Source: Folioceros fuciformis
Taxonomy: Eukaryota; Anthocerotophyta; Anthocerotopsida; Anthocerotales
Direction of reading: 5' to 3'
DNA: 21,585 nt
NCBI GenBank assembly: GCA_049999805.1
Contig: JBNGIO010003116.1
Span: 1-21,585 of the forward strand
Made by a program: the position numbers and the translations under genes. How positions within the stretch are numbered: position 1 is the first letter of the stretch; every line of letters starts with the position of its first letter. Positions 1-9,190 of this stretch are shown piece by piece. The notes beneath the pieces were generated by a model. The model was not told where the DNA came from and ran no database searches. It saw nothing but the letters and a program-made list of their open reading frames with translations.

Positions 1-556
1 GATCTGAAGGGCGTGTCGGTAGAAGAGGTGGGTTGGGTAGGGACATTGGAGAGGAGACGGATTGGGATCTAGTCGTGTGCCAAGGTGGTGGATCCTCAGT
101 GGCGTGCTGGTTGCTAGTTTCCGTAGTTACTTGCAGCTGCTTGATCTTGTAGCGATGCGGTGCCCGACTAATCCTGAAGCCTGGGGATCGGAGCGGTCGC
201 AGGGCGAATCCTATAGCAACGGCAGCCTCTTGTTGCGCACAGCAGGGGACAAGAAAGAGCGGGGCAAATTGGGGTAGGGGATGGTGCTAGGATGAGAGGG
301 AGGTGGTGACTAGCCAGTCTCCCTCTGCTCTCGCGACATGGCTGCCTCGCGACGTCTCATATCCTCCATGATTGTTGCAGCTACAGGGCGGACAGGATGA
401 TCTCACTCCTCTACATCATTATTACACCATTCCTTACACTCAAACCTCATTGCAAGATGTGAGGGTAGAAAACGTCTGGCTCCTGGATACACTTGTTTGC
501 AAAGTGCTGGTGCCCACCCATCTACAATCAATATCCTCCCAGCACCCGAAGCAAGC
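1..556. other. Flank with no recognised gene
   Basis: This is moderately GC-rich sequence. Short open frames exist on both strands, but none resembles a family I know and none has a convincing start or context. A stretch near 361-380 ends in TTGTTGCAG and could be a splice acceptor leading into a plus-strand open frame to 701. That frame lies partly antisense to the better minus-strand candidate at 557-972. I see no repeats or RNA genes here. Confidence 0.4.
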
Positions 557-972
557 TCATGCTCCGTGCACCACTAGCCCTGTCATAGGGTCGAGTAGCA
601 ACAACATCCGTGTCAACTCCGTTTCCTTCGACAAGCAGGCGTTGTCCATAGTCCATAACGTCTTCTCTGCCATTTCACGACATCGGGCAGCTACCGCCTA
701 GCCGCACATGTGGTCCATACCATTTACAAAATCCTCCACCGAGTGCAAATGGGGAAGTACGTTGTCCAAATTGCTGGCTTCCGTGTTATCATCAGATGCG
801 GCATCGAAATCATTGACATCCAAGTTTGAAACATTGTTGGGAGTCTCGTCTGAGAAGCGGTCCACCTCGTTTTCAGCACGTATGAGTGCCTCCATACCGT
901 CGCTTTCCAGCGACCCGCTGTGGTCGCTGGGGTTGGTGTCATTCACACCACTGGACTCACATCTCTGCCAAC
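557..972 (-). pseudogene. Unrecognised acidic coding remnant (possible exon)
   Basis: Read on the minus strand, one frame from about 972 to the TGA at 557-559 is protein-like and broken by one TAG (698-700). The first part is rich in Asp, Glu, Asn and Ser (for example DRFSDETPNN). After the TAG the frame continues as an alternating charged and hydrophobic stretch (CREMAEKTLW, MLLLLDPMTG), as in an alpha helix. Just upstream (minus strand) is TTTTAATTGTCACAG, a good plant 3' splice site, so this may begin as an exon at 972. The Ser-rich plus-strand frame across the same bases is what an acidic minus-strand gene would leave as a shadow. I do not recognise the family. It could be a host pseudogene or part of an old DNA transposon. 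Confidence 0.35.
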
Positions 973-1901
973 CTGTGACAATTAAAACCCGTCGTCACAC
1001 CCTGCTGTTGGTTGCATGCAAACAAGTTCTGCGGACGAACCCACTTGACCACCTTGAAGCTGTCGAAGCCTAACATCCTCTATGGTTTGGCGCATGCAGT
1101 GACGGCGAGAGAGTGTGGCAGGAATGGCACGGGGCGGCCGCAAGTTCACGGCATGGACACCACATGTACATCCCTGTTCTCGGTGCTCGTGGCATCGCGA
1201 TAGTGCCACTATTAGGCAAATCCTCTAGTACACTTGTCAATCCCCAGCAAGCACGCTTAGGCCTGGCCCTCTTAGAAGAAATTGTCCCCCTCCACAACCC
1301 GCGATGGGTAAGTCTTAGCAAACCAAGATAGACAGGGAAGTAGCGACCATTTCCAGAAACGCACCCACATCGCCCATGCCCTGGATCGTCTAAAACCGAG
1401 ACACCCAGTTGAGCCTACGCTATCAAGCCTTTGTCCGCGGAAAAGCGTCTGTGCAACAAGCGAGAGTGATGTTGTCGGAAGGCTACAAGCACGCTACGGG
1501 TACGCACTTCATGCTCAGCTCAGAAATAGCTCCAAGCGCCAGATGTTTGACCGCAACCACTTAAATGCCATTCCGCAAATGTAGCTGTACTGTGATATGG
1601 GCGAGTGCCAGTTTTGTTGAAGAATTCCTTTTACAGGCAATCGTGAACTAGGTGGGAAGGACAGACATACGCGCTAGCAACTGGAACCTAGAGTGATATG
1701 CGCAAACGTGGTGTTTCTAGCAAGTGAGCACATGGCTCTTCTCCCTTCCTCTCAAGTGTGTTGACGCACATGTTCATTATTGTGTTGAGCAAGTTTGTTT
1801 CCCAGCCCGAAGGTTAACGATCCAGCGGACATCCCCTCTACCGTTCAGAACCTGCACCCACTACTTGGTCTGAGCATGGTAGACCATCTGCAAGGCCAAG
1901 T
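973..1901. other. Flank with only weak coding signal
   Basis: The minus-strand frame used at 557-972 stays fairly open up to about 1321, with two more stops. On the plus strand, about 1351-1581 is open and mildly protein-like (for example VVGRLQARYGYALH) before a TAG. Neither matches a family I know. A CTTGTATACTACAG near 1986-2000 could be a splice acceptor for the coding remnant that follows. I see no repeats or RNA genes. Confidence 0.3.
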
Positions 1902-3330
1902 TTGCTTGGCGCCGAGGTTCTCCACTCTCAGACCCTACATTTCTTGTGGGTACTCGATGCATGTTCAAAAGCCATGCTGACTTCCCTTGTATACTACAGG
2001 AGGAGTAATGCACCCGGAATGCTCAACTTTAAGCCCGCGGCCTATTGTACAACAGCAGACAATAGTGTTCGTGGGAGCCATGTTGTCCAGCTCCCATCCA
2101 ACCCCCCTTATGCGGTCGTCGACACAGAAGTGCAGGATGTGGACGAAGCAATCGCGGCGCTAGAGCAAGCAGCAGTCCAAGATGTGGGATACTAATGATG
2201 CTCGCGATGACAGTTGGACGAACGCCCAATTGGGACAGCATATGGTCGAAGTGGCGACGGGATGCAATCCACCAGGTGACCTCTTCTTTCGCGCAATAAC
2301 TCAAATGCAGAGATCGTGGTTGACAAGAGGAAGTGAAGATGGCGTGGTGCCACCTACAGAGATCCCACATGATGGGATTCCCTTGCCCTTGGCCACATGG
2401 TCAGCAGATACGGGGCCGTTGTCCAACAACGATGCGGTTCACGCTTGGGTTTATGAGGCAACAAAGGTGATAAGGCCTCGCCAAGTCGAAGATGCTTACG
2501 GCCATTGGATGTTGCAAATTATGGAGGAGGCAGGGATCAAACACGTTGATCGAACATTTGTTTGTGCGAAGGTGAATTTCACAAGCTGTGGTCCCAAAGC
2601 TCTTGTCCTGCCATATGAGCCTCCAGCTGACACACTGCTTTGGGCTGCTTGCTTTTTTCATTGAGGAATGCATGTCCTGGAGCACGCCAAGGAGCTGGCT
2701 GTGCACATCTACAGGGTGGTCCAACAGATTCGATTGCTGCCACAAAATTCTTACATTGTGCACTTCGCAAGAAAGAATGTGGTTTGTTCCCAACGTCATG
2801 GCCAACAAGTTCAATGTCACATTGGCGGACAGGGACCTGATCTTCAAGGGCCAAGGACAACATGACCACCAGCGGGGGATACTAGCAAGCAACACTCGCT
2901 TTTGCTTGCAAGAGGCTGCTAAGTTTGAGCGATGGGGGGACTAGCGGAACAAAATATGGGTACGGCAGTTTGGCCCACTCAATGACGAGCAGAGGTTGAT
3001 GCTATGGACAGGGCCCCAAGCAGGAATGGTGGCAATATGTGTGGGCACCACCACAAAGATTGGGGAGTGCTGGATTGTGAGGCAAGCCGTTGACCTCGAT
3101 AACACATTTGCGCATCAGTTGCACATGCAATTCATTTTCAACAAGTGGGAACGATATGTGATGTACGCTGATTTCATACTGAACGAGGAGGGTAAGTTCC
3201 AGCTGATGGAGGCTTCACACCACATCGTGGAGGCATGTGGCACCATGAGAGGCAAAGACAATCATGGCCTCCTCGCTGGGATTTCCCATTGCTTCCTATT
3301 CCATTTGAGAAGCCCATAACATCCAATCAC
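1902..3330 (+). pseudogene. Unrecognised decayed protein-coding region
   Basis: Protein-like sequence runs through three joined frames. About 1902-2170 ends in VVDTEVQDVDEAIAALEQAA. About 2182-2780 is open except for one TGA at 2662-2664, with AVHIYRVVQQIRLLPQNSYI after it. About 2780-3319 is open except for a TAG near 2942, with FAHQLHMQFIFNKWERYVMY. The frames hand over near 2170-2195 and near 2780. Stops are far fewer than chance in each used segment, and composition is that of a soluble, Trp-, His- and Gln-rich protein. The end blends into the tandem repeat at 3338. I recognise no domain. It may be a dead host gene, or an internal part of an older mobile element. It has no visible link to the retrotransposon at 3961. 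Confidence 0.4.
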
Positions 3331-3337
3331 TATGCAA

Positions 3338-3836
3338 GTTCGACGAGGTGACTTCATGAACCCATCCACTACATAGCTGCAACACCCAACTTCCAATTGA
3401 GAGTGACCGAATGTGTGGACATGGCACCACGAACTAACCCAACCGATTGCTCCCAGTAGCCGGCGAGCAAAGTCCTCAGCCTATGATGCACCCCTCCAAA
3501 GTCTCATGTTTCCATTTCTTGGAACACAACCAGATAACACAAAGCATGGATGGCTAGCAACTCACAGTCTCCTCTTGACCAGGGTTCGACGAGGTGACTT
3601 CATGAACCCATCCACTACATAGCAGCAACACCCAACTTCCAATTGAGAGTGACCGAATGTGTGGACATGGCACCACGAACTAACCCAGCAGATTGCCATA
3701 TGCTCCCAATAGCCGGCGAGCAAAGTCCTCAGCCTATGATGCACCCCTCCTAAGTCTCATGTTTCCATTTTCCAGGAACACAACCAGATAACACAAAGCA
3801 TGGATGGCTAGCAACTCACAGTCTCCTCTTGACCAG
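3338..3836. repeat. Two-copy tandem duplication, unit about 246 bp
   Basis: Copy 1 spans 3338-3583 and copy 2 spans 3584-3836. Both start GTTCGACGAGGTGACTTC and end CCTCTTGACCAG. They differ at few positions. The clearest difference is a short insertion in copy 2 (GCCATATGCTCCCAATAG against GCTCCCAGTAG) and TTCCAGGAA against CTTGGAA. The copies abut head to tail with no spacer, so this is a local duplication. The first copy continues from the decayed coding region before it, so the unit may carry its 3' part. Confidence 0.92.
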
Positions 3837-3955
3837 CCCCCCCACCCCAAGATAGCCACTACTGCAAGCTCTCCTTGCGGGAGATGTTTAGCATCTGTGT
3901 TTAGCATCTGGAAAGGGATACATGCTTGTGTGTGGGACGGGGAAGGACGATTGTT

Positions 3956-3960
3956 GTCCT
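3956..3960. repeat. Left target-site duplication GTCCT of outer element
   Basis: GTCCT lies directly before the 5' LTR and recurs at 16618-16622 directly after the 3' LTR. Five bases is the copia integrase spacing. Confidence 0.85.
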
Positions 3961-4163
3961 AGTTGGAATATAAGGTAAACTACGTGGTTTTGTATTATGT
4001 TAGCCTAACTAGATCTAGTTATAAGCATAGTTAGTTAACTGGCAAGTTAGTCAAAGGGCATACCGTTCGTAAACTGCTACTTAACGCCTACCTTTGTATC
4101 CACCTATTCAGTTGCTGATAGATCATTTTCGATGCATTTGCTTCCGCGTTAGCAATTCTAACT
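3961..4163 (+). repeat. 5' LTR of outer copia element
   Basis: It begins AGTTGGAATATAAGG and ends AGCAATTCTAACT, giving short imperfect inverted ends AGTT/AACT instead of the usual TG/CA. It aligns over its full length with 16410-16617. By hand I count about 21 substitutions, mostly transitions, plus a 4-bp and a 1-bp indel. It holds a 14-bp perfect palindrome at 4007-4020 (AACTAGATCTAGTT) followed by TATAAG. In a copia LTR this region would drive transcription of the element. Confidence 0.93.
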
Positions 4164-4181
4164 TGGTATTAGAGCTACGGC
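4164..4181 (+). promoter_or_regulatory. Primer-binding site (initiator-Met tRNA type)
   Basis: TGGTATTAGAGC directly follows the LTR with no spacer. It differs at one base from TGGTATCAGAGC, the site complementary to the 3' end of plant initiator-Met tRNA used by most plant copia elements to prime minus-strand DNA synthesis. Confidence 0.88.
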
Positions 4182-5825
4182 TTAGATGGCCTATGTTTAT
4201 TATGCCTAGAAGATTGTTTGTCCTAGAATGTCTAGGTAAGATAGTGTCTTGGCTGTGAATATGCCATCAAAAAGAAAATTTAGAAGAAAACAAAAGAACT
4301 GAGCACATGGGGTAGGTCACCCATTTGGGTATTGATCCAAGCCCAGGGCGCTTAATATTGGAGTTTTGGTAGAAGACGAGTTATCAAACCCCTATCAACT
4401 TTCTACAATTCAAATGTGCTTTCGTGCAAATATCAACAGACAACAGCCTGTATGAATCTTCAAATGAAGAGAGAGGCATTCTGCCTCTCCCTTTCCCTTG
4501 CACTTCGTCGCGTGCGACCTCCCAACCTGATCATGGCTGGAAGATGGCGCCAGAATGTACGATTTCCCCATCTTCCTGACGCATGATTGCCTAGGCCAAC
4601 TGGCCTTGGATCAACGCCAATTCCTGCCCATCGCATTGCACCAAGATGGGTGCAATCTGTGGCAAGAGAGCTCCTCCGAATGCTTTTCTCTGGCAATCTT
4701 GTTGGGGAGGATTCCGGCCGTTTTGCTTCAAATCATGACCTGATTTTTGGAGAGGACCTCCACCTTACCAGAAGGACCCGAGCACTTGGCCGAAATCGCA
4801 CCCGTGCCTGCACCTACACACAAAGATCAAGCCCAAAAGTCGATTGTCTTCAACACGGTTTTTCAGAAGATGATCATGTCCCCGGGGCGTCTCTGAGCCT
4901 TCTGCCCCTTCCTGAGAAGCAGACAATCAACAATGCTCTCCTCTCTAACCCTGTAGGATGAGGATCTTTGAGGATTTGTTCGGATTAAGGTGAATTTGCT
5001 TCTGCCCAAGTGCACGAGCAAATTGGCAAGACATGAGCTCAATCTTGTTTGATTACTGTGTAGGAGGAAGGCATTTTTCGGGACGCACCGTCGCCAGACG
5101 ACCGTCCCGAGTGGGCAAGGCTACAGGCCCTCAGCGAGAAGCGTGTTGCCGCCATCGCGGTCGCGGTGAAGCACTACTCCTAGGGCACTCGCCTTGCATG
5201 CTGGGAGGCGCACGCACCTGCGACCCGGTATGCGACCCCCGAATCGGTGCGAGACCCCCGAAACAACATTTTTACTCGTCGTTTCGTGGAGGTGGGTTCG
5301 TTTTATCCACAAACAAGTGTGAATGCTGCCAATTTTGGCACCGGTCCTGAACCGGTTCCATTTTGAGCCTCTTCACACTTGTTGGCACCCCTTCATGGCA
5401 ATTTTCCGGCACAGCAAGAACTTACCTCTATTTTTCCTACGGCTTAGACTCGAGAAGGGCTCAACCTTGCACCCATGAAGATCGAGGCCGATCCTTTGCC
5501 TCCTCTTCATCACGGTTTGGCAATGTGGGTGCATCCTCACCGAAAATCCATTGAAGAAATTTATGCTTCGTCTAGAGACTCTCTTGGTTCATTTGATCCA
5601 CCAACACGGCCTACCAGACTTCTTGCTCTCTGGCAATTAGTGGCCAACGCCAATGAAGATCTTCTCCACCTGGCAACCCAAATTCAAGAATTTCAAGGGA
5701 GTGTCAGTTCTAAGAGCACTGAAGTCACCCAGCCTTCTCCTCCTCTCCTTTAGATCACTTGAAGTAAGGGAGGAAATAACTGTGGTGGGTGGATCCTAAA
5801 AGACGAAGGGTAATACTTTTATTAA
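4182..5825 (+). other. Long leader of outer element with unexplained open frames
   Basis: About 1.65 kb separates the PBS from recognisable gag; copia leaders are usually much shorter. One frame (the frame of 4587) holds the longest open runs: 4587-4958, 5064-5180, 5184-5363 and 5448-5753. They are broken by stops at 4959, near 4989, 5031, 5061, 5181, near 5364 and 5445. The last run is the most protein-like (NANEDLLHLATQIQEFQGS, then a Ser/Pro-rich tail). The same frame reappears in the start of gag at 5826 after a 75-bp gap. It could be a lost N-terminal gag extension, an extra ORF, or captured host sequence. I recognise no domain. The stretch at 4182-4450 shows nothing. Confidence 0.45.
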
Positions 5826-6149
5826 ATAATTTCTAGTGATTCTTCTTTCACTCGTACTCTCAGTGTCGAGGTTCCTTGGGTCTCTAAGGCGAGGATCAAG
5901 ACCCCATCACCACCCACACCACCTCCAGGTGGGCAAACCGGTAACCCACCACCTTTTGGTGGACCAGCAAGCAACCCACTGCCTCCACCCCAAGTTGGTA
6001 TTTCACCACTTCAACCTTACTTCAACATCGTTAATATCAATACTGACTTCAAGGAAAAAGGATAGATTTAACGATACAAAGTTTGAGGTGTGGTCGAAGC
6101 GCATGAAGGCTGCGCTCAACATTCGGGATCTTCTCCCCATTGTGGAAGG
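5826..6149 (+). pseudogene. Outer element gag, N-terminal part
   Basis: From about 5826 one frame is open and proline-rich (TPPPGGQTGNPPPFGGP) with no clear ATG, until a TAG near 6061. The protein then continues in the next frame as RFNDTKFEVWSKRMKAAL. That matches the start of the copia-type gag (UBN2) domain, where an F-x-x-W-x-x-R/K-M-x-x-x-L pattern is typical. It is therefore frameshifted around 6050-6065. It is cut at 6149 by the nested element, and the same domain resumes at 11966 on the far side. Gag forms the cytoplasmic virus-like particle that packages the element RNA. Confidence 0.8.
6145..6149. repeat. Left target-site duplication GAAGG of nested element
   Basis: GAAGG sits before the nested element and again at 11961-11965. 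Removing the element and one copy restores an uninterrupted gag reading across the join, which supports the exact boundary. Confidence 0.92.
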
Positions 6150-6436
6150 TGAAGGATCGCTAGAGGAGCCACATGGTGAAGGAGGAGAGGAGGAAGCAAG
6201 GAGGAGAGGAGAAAGAGAGGTCACACTCTTAGTGTCTCAATTGCAAGGGAGCTCAAGGGGGTATTTATACCCTTTAGAAGAACTCCCACGAAAGCTTCAC
6301 AAGAAGCGCATAGGAAGCTGCGCAAGAAGCTTCCTACAGATTAGCTTAAGCTAATCTAAACAAATTATACTTAACTAGACACTAATATTAGACTAAACAC
6401 ATTAGTCTAAGCACATTGGGCTTTAATAACCCTACA
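6150..6436 (-). repeat. 3' LTR of nested element
   Basis: It starts TGAAGG and ends CCCTACA on the plus strand. It matches 11689-11960 throughout and carries an extra 16-bp or so of GAGGAAGC-type purines near 6190. A minus-strand TATA box (TATAAATA) lies at 6262-6269. Upstream of it in transcription lie an 8-bp-stem hairpin (6312-6319 with 6328-6335, AGGAAGCT/AGCTTCCT) and a 20-bp perfect palindrome (6338-6357, AGATTAGCTT plus its mirror). Confidence 0.93.
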
Positions 6437-6448
6437 ACCTCCCACTTA
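6437..6448 (-). other. Polypurine tract of nested element
   Basis: On the minus strand TAAGTGGGAGGT abuts the 3' LTR. Such purine runs prime plus-strand DNA synthesis in LTR retrotransposons. Confidence 0.85.
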
Positions 6449-7389
6449 AAGGCCAATTTACCTTCATAGGAGAGTGGTGTACCTCATGCCCATGAGTGTC
6501 CGAGCTTGTGCAAATTGCTGCGAAGAGAGCCCCTTCGTAAGAATATCTGCAGGGTTCTAACTGGTGTGAACTTTGACAAGCTGTACCCTCTTATCTTCCA
6601 ACACCTCTCAAATGAAGTGATACTTCACTTCCACATGTTTGGTCTTCGCATGAGACACTGGATTCTTTGCCAATTGGATAGCACTCTGGCTATCACAATG
6701 CAACACTGGCAGCTCAACCTTGATCCCCAAATCTCCCACTAAACGAGCAAGCCACATGGCTTCCTTGCAAGCCTCAGTCGCTACAACATACTCGGCCTTT
6801 GTGGTAAATAGCGTTATTCACGATTGCAAACGAGATCGCCATGAGACTGCCCCTCCAGTGCACATGAAGACATAACCTGATGTGGACCTCCTTTTGTCCA
6901 TATCCCCTGCATAATCAGCATCCGTATATCCCACGACAGATGCATCTTCACTACCAAGACATAAGCACAAAGCTTTTGTACCATTTAAGTACCTTGTATC
7001 TCCTTTCACTGCCTCCCAATGCTTCCTGCCAGGGTTTGACATAAACCTGCTAACCACTCCCACTGCAAAAGCAATGTCAGGACATGTAGCAATCATTGCA
7101 TACATCAAATTCCCTACATCTGATGAGTATGGAACCTTCTCCATTTCAGCTTTGTCCTCTGCAAAGCTTGGGCAATCCTTGCTCAAAAGTTTCACATATG
7201 GAGGCAACGGAGTACTCATTACCTTCCCCTTCTTCATGTTGAAACGTTGAAGCACCCTGTTAATGTATTCAGTTTGAGACAAGTAAAGCAAATGCTTATG
7301 TCTGTCTTGACAAATACACATGCCAAGAATATGGCTCTCCCAAGTCTATCCTATCAAAGCGAGCATTCAAGTCTATCATGTCAAAGAGA
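6449..7389 (-). pseudogene. Nested element: second copy of RT C-terminus and RNase H (copy A), to element end
   Basis: From 7389 leftwards it repeats the end of RT (HLLYLSQTEYINRVLQRF) and RNase H of the preceding copy. RNase H acidic residues are visible in YTDADYAG, TKAEY and HCDSQSA. A TGA near 6816-6818 follows RSRLQS. The frame then goes on through AIQLAKNP, a TGA near 6632, a TAG, and NPADILTKGL, the usual copia RNase H end. RNase H would remove the RNA template during cDNA synthesis. This copy alone carries the true 3' end of pol. It is the left unit of the tandem duplication at 6681-8110. Confidence 0.85.
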
Positions 7390-7395
7390 GCACTC
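7342..7395 (-). repeat. 27-bp imperfect direct repeat at the duplication join
   Basis: The units at 7342-7368 and 7369-7395 both begin AAGTCTATC. On the minus strand they encode ALFDMIDLN followed by ARFDRIDLG, two versions of the same nine residues of RT. Confidence 0.8.
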
Positions 7396-8046
7396 TGGCT
7401 ATCACAATGCAACACTGGCAGCTCAACCTTGATCCCCAAATCTCCCACTAAACGAGCAAGCCACATGGCTTCCTTGCAGGCCTCAGTTGCTACAACATAC
7501 TCGGCCTTTGTGGTAAATAGCATTATGCACGATTGCAAACGAGATCGCCATGAGACTGCCCCTCCATTGCACATGAAGACATAACCTGATGTGGACCTCC
7601 TTTTGTCCATATCCCCTGCATAATCAGCATCCGTATATCCCACTCCAAATGCATCTTCAATACCAAAACATAAGCACAAAGCTTTTGTATTATTGAAGTA
7701 TCTCATAACTCCTTTCACTGCCTCCCAATGCTTCTTGTTAGGGTTTGACATAAACCTGCTAACCACTCCCACTGCAAAAGCAATGTAAGGACGTGTAGTA
7801 ATTATTGCATACATCAAACTCCCTACAGTTGATGAGTATGAAACCTCTTCATGTCAACTTTGTCCTCCATAGAGCTTGGGCAATCCTTGCTCGAAAGTTT
7901 CACAAATGGAGCCAACGGAGTACTCAATACCTTCCCCTTCTCCACGTTGAAACGTTGAAGCACCCTATTAATGTATTTAGTTTGAGACAAGTAAAGCAAA
8001 TGCTTATGTCTGTCTCGACGAATACGCATGCCAAGTCTCTCCCAAG
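7390..8046 (-). pseudogene. Nested element: first copy of RT C-terminus and RNase H (copy B)
   Basis: Reading leftwards from about 8046, HLLYLSQTKYINRVLQRF continues the RT. After a frameshift near 7820-7850 comes RNase H. This has FAVGVVSRFMSN, YTDADYAGDM (acidic), FTTKAEY (acidic) and LHCDSQSA (acidic), so the D-E-D residues are kept. It does not run into the normal IQLAKNP continuation. Instead it joins back into RT sequence at 7389, so the protein would read RNase H, then RT end and RNase H again. Confidence 0.85.
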
Positions 8047-8064
8047 TCATATGACTTGGGAGAG
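8037..8064. repeat. 28-bp perfect palindrome
   Basis: CTCTCCCAAGTCAT at 8037-8050 is followed with no spacer by its exact reverse complement at 8051-8064. It lies in the nested RT, where the related copy at about 7320-7345 lacks it. A third CTCTCCCAAGTC follows at about 8077. It interrupts the RT reading frame after LGEASYIL. Confidence 0.95.
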
Positions 8065-9190
8065 AATATAGCTTGCCTCTCCCAAGTCTATCATGTCAAA
8101 GCGAGCATTCAACTTTGACTTCAACGCTGAAATCTCATCACTGCTAGTCCCAGCAATTAGCATATTATCCACATAGAGGGCTAGAATGAGCAAGCTTCCA
8201 TCCTTAGCTTGCTTTGTATAGAGGCAATGATCCTCTTTGCTACGTTTGTAGCCTTGAGAAAGCATAAATGAATGGAACTTGTAATACCACTCCCTGGGTG
8301 CTTGTTTCAAACCATAAAGGCTCTTCTTTAACCTGCACACCATATTCTCTTTGCCCTTCTCAATGAAACTCTGGTTGCTACATCTATACCTGTTCCTGGA
8401 GATCACCATGCAGAAATGCCGACTTCACATCCATCTGGACAAGTTCCATGTCATTCCTCGCAACTAGAGCAAGAACACATCGCAAGGTGGTCATTATGAC
8501 AACTGGTGAGAAAATCTCATCAAAGTCAATACCTTGCTGTTGCTTAAAACCCTTAGCAACCAATCGTGCCCTGTACTTGGGTTTGCCATAATGGGGTATG
8601 TCCTTCATCTTATACATCCATTTGCATGGCAATGCCTTCTTACCCCTAGGCAACCAAACCAACTCCCAAGTTTGGTTCTTATAGAGCGAATCCATCTGCG
8701 ACTGCATCGCCTTCTCCCACTTGTCCTTGTCAGTCATTGACATGGCCTCTTGGTAACAAGAGGGCACCCCACAATCCGTCAGCATGACATAATCAAGAGA
8801 TGCAACATACCTATCAGGAGGACGTGAGATCCTTCCTGACCTCCGAAGCATAGGCGCCTCGACCGGAGCTTGTTGCACTCGCTCCTCTTCTACAAGTGGA
8901 GGAACGGGTTCCTGCACATCACGACGTTCAACCTGCCTTGGACGATCAAGTCCATCTTCTTGGAAGACCACCCGTCGCACCTCCACTGTTGGAGTAGGCT
9001 TCTTGTGCATCTTGGTCTTATTGAAGAACACGTCGTTGCTGCGAACAACCCTCTTCGCCTCTGGATCCCATAGACGGTATCCTATCTCACCAGACTCACC
9101 ATAGCCAAGAAAAATACATTTCTTTGACTTGGGTGCCAACTTGTCCCGAAACTCCTTTGGGACATGGTAGTATGCCTCGCAGTCAAACAC
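8065..9190 (-). pseudogene. Nested element: integrase C-terminus and reverse transcriptase
   Basis: Two minus-strand frames meet near 8384-8409. The first (9190-8384) starts in the integrase tail (FDCEAYYHVP, KKCIFLGYGE). It passes a Pro/Arg linker and enters copia RT (NQTWELVWLPRGKKALPCKW, KARLVAKGF-like YRARLVAKGF, QMDVKSAFLHGDL with the catalytic Asp). After a frameshift the second gives KKSLYGLKQAPREWY and ALYVDNMLIAG at about 8164-8175. The normal YVDD active site is YVDN here, so the second metal-binding Asp is lost and polymerase activity would be abolished. RT copies the element RNA into cDNA inside the particle. Confidence 0.92.

Larger units (their letters stand above)
6681..8110 (-). 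repeat. Internal tandem duplication, offset 709 bp, in nested pol
   Basis: GCACTCTGGCTATCACAATG occurs at 6681 and again at 7390. The two copies then run parallel (6681-7389 and 7390-about 8110) through RNase H and the end of RT. I count roughly 45 substitutions in about 640 bp by eye, about 7%. The join at 7385-7395 shares AGCA with both parental ends, a 4-bp microhomology. A 27-bp mini-duplication (7342-7368 and 7369-7395) lies at the join. Confidence 0.93.

Noticed and set aside
708-1073. Ser-rich plus-strand frame
   Set aside because: It is the complement of the acidic minus-strand frame at 557-972, which is the more natural protein.
3955-3961. A 7-bp target duplication TGTCCTA for the outer element
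   Set aside because: The outer T and A are explained by the LTR's own last T and first A. The PBS and PPT positions support a 5-bp GTCCT.
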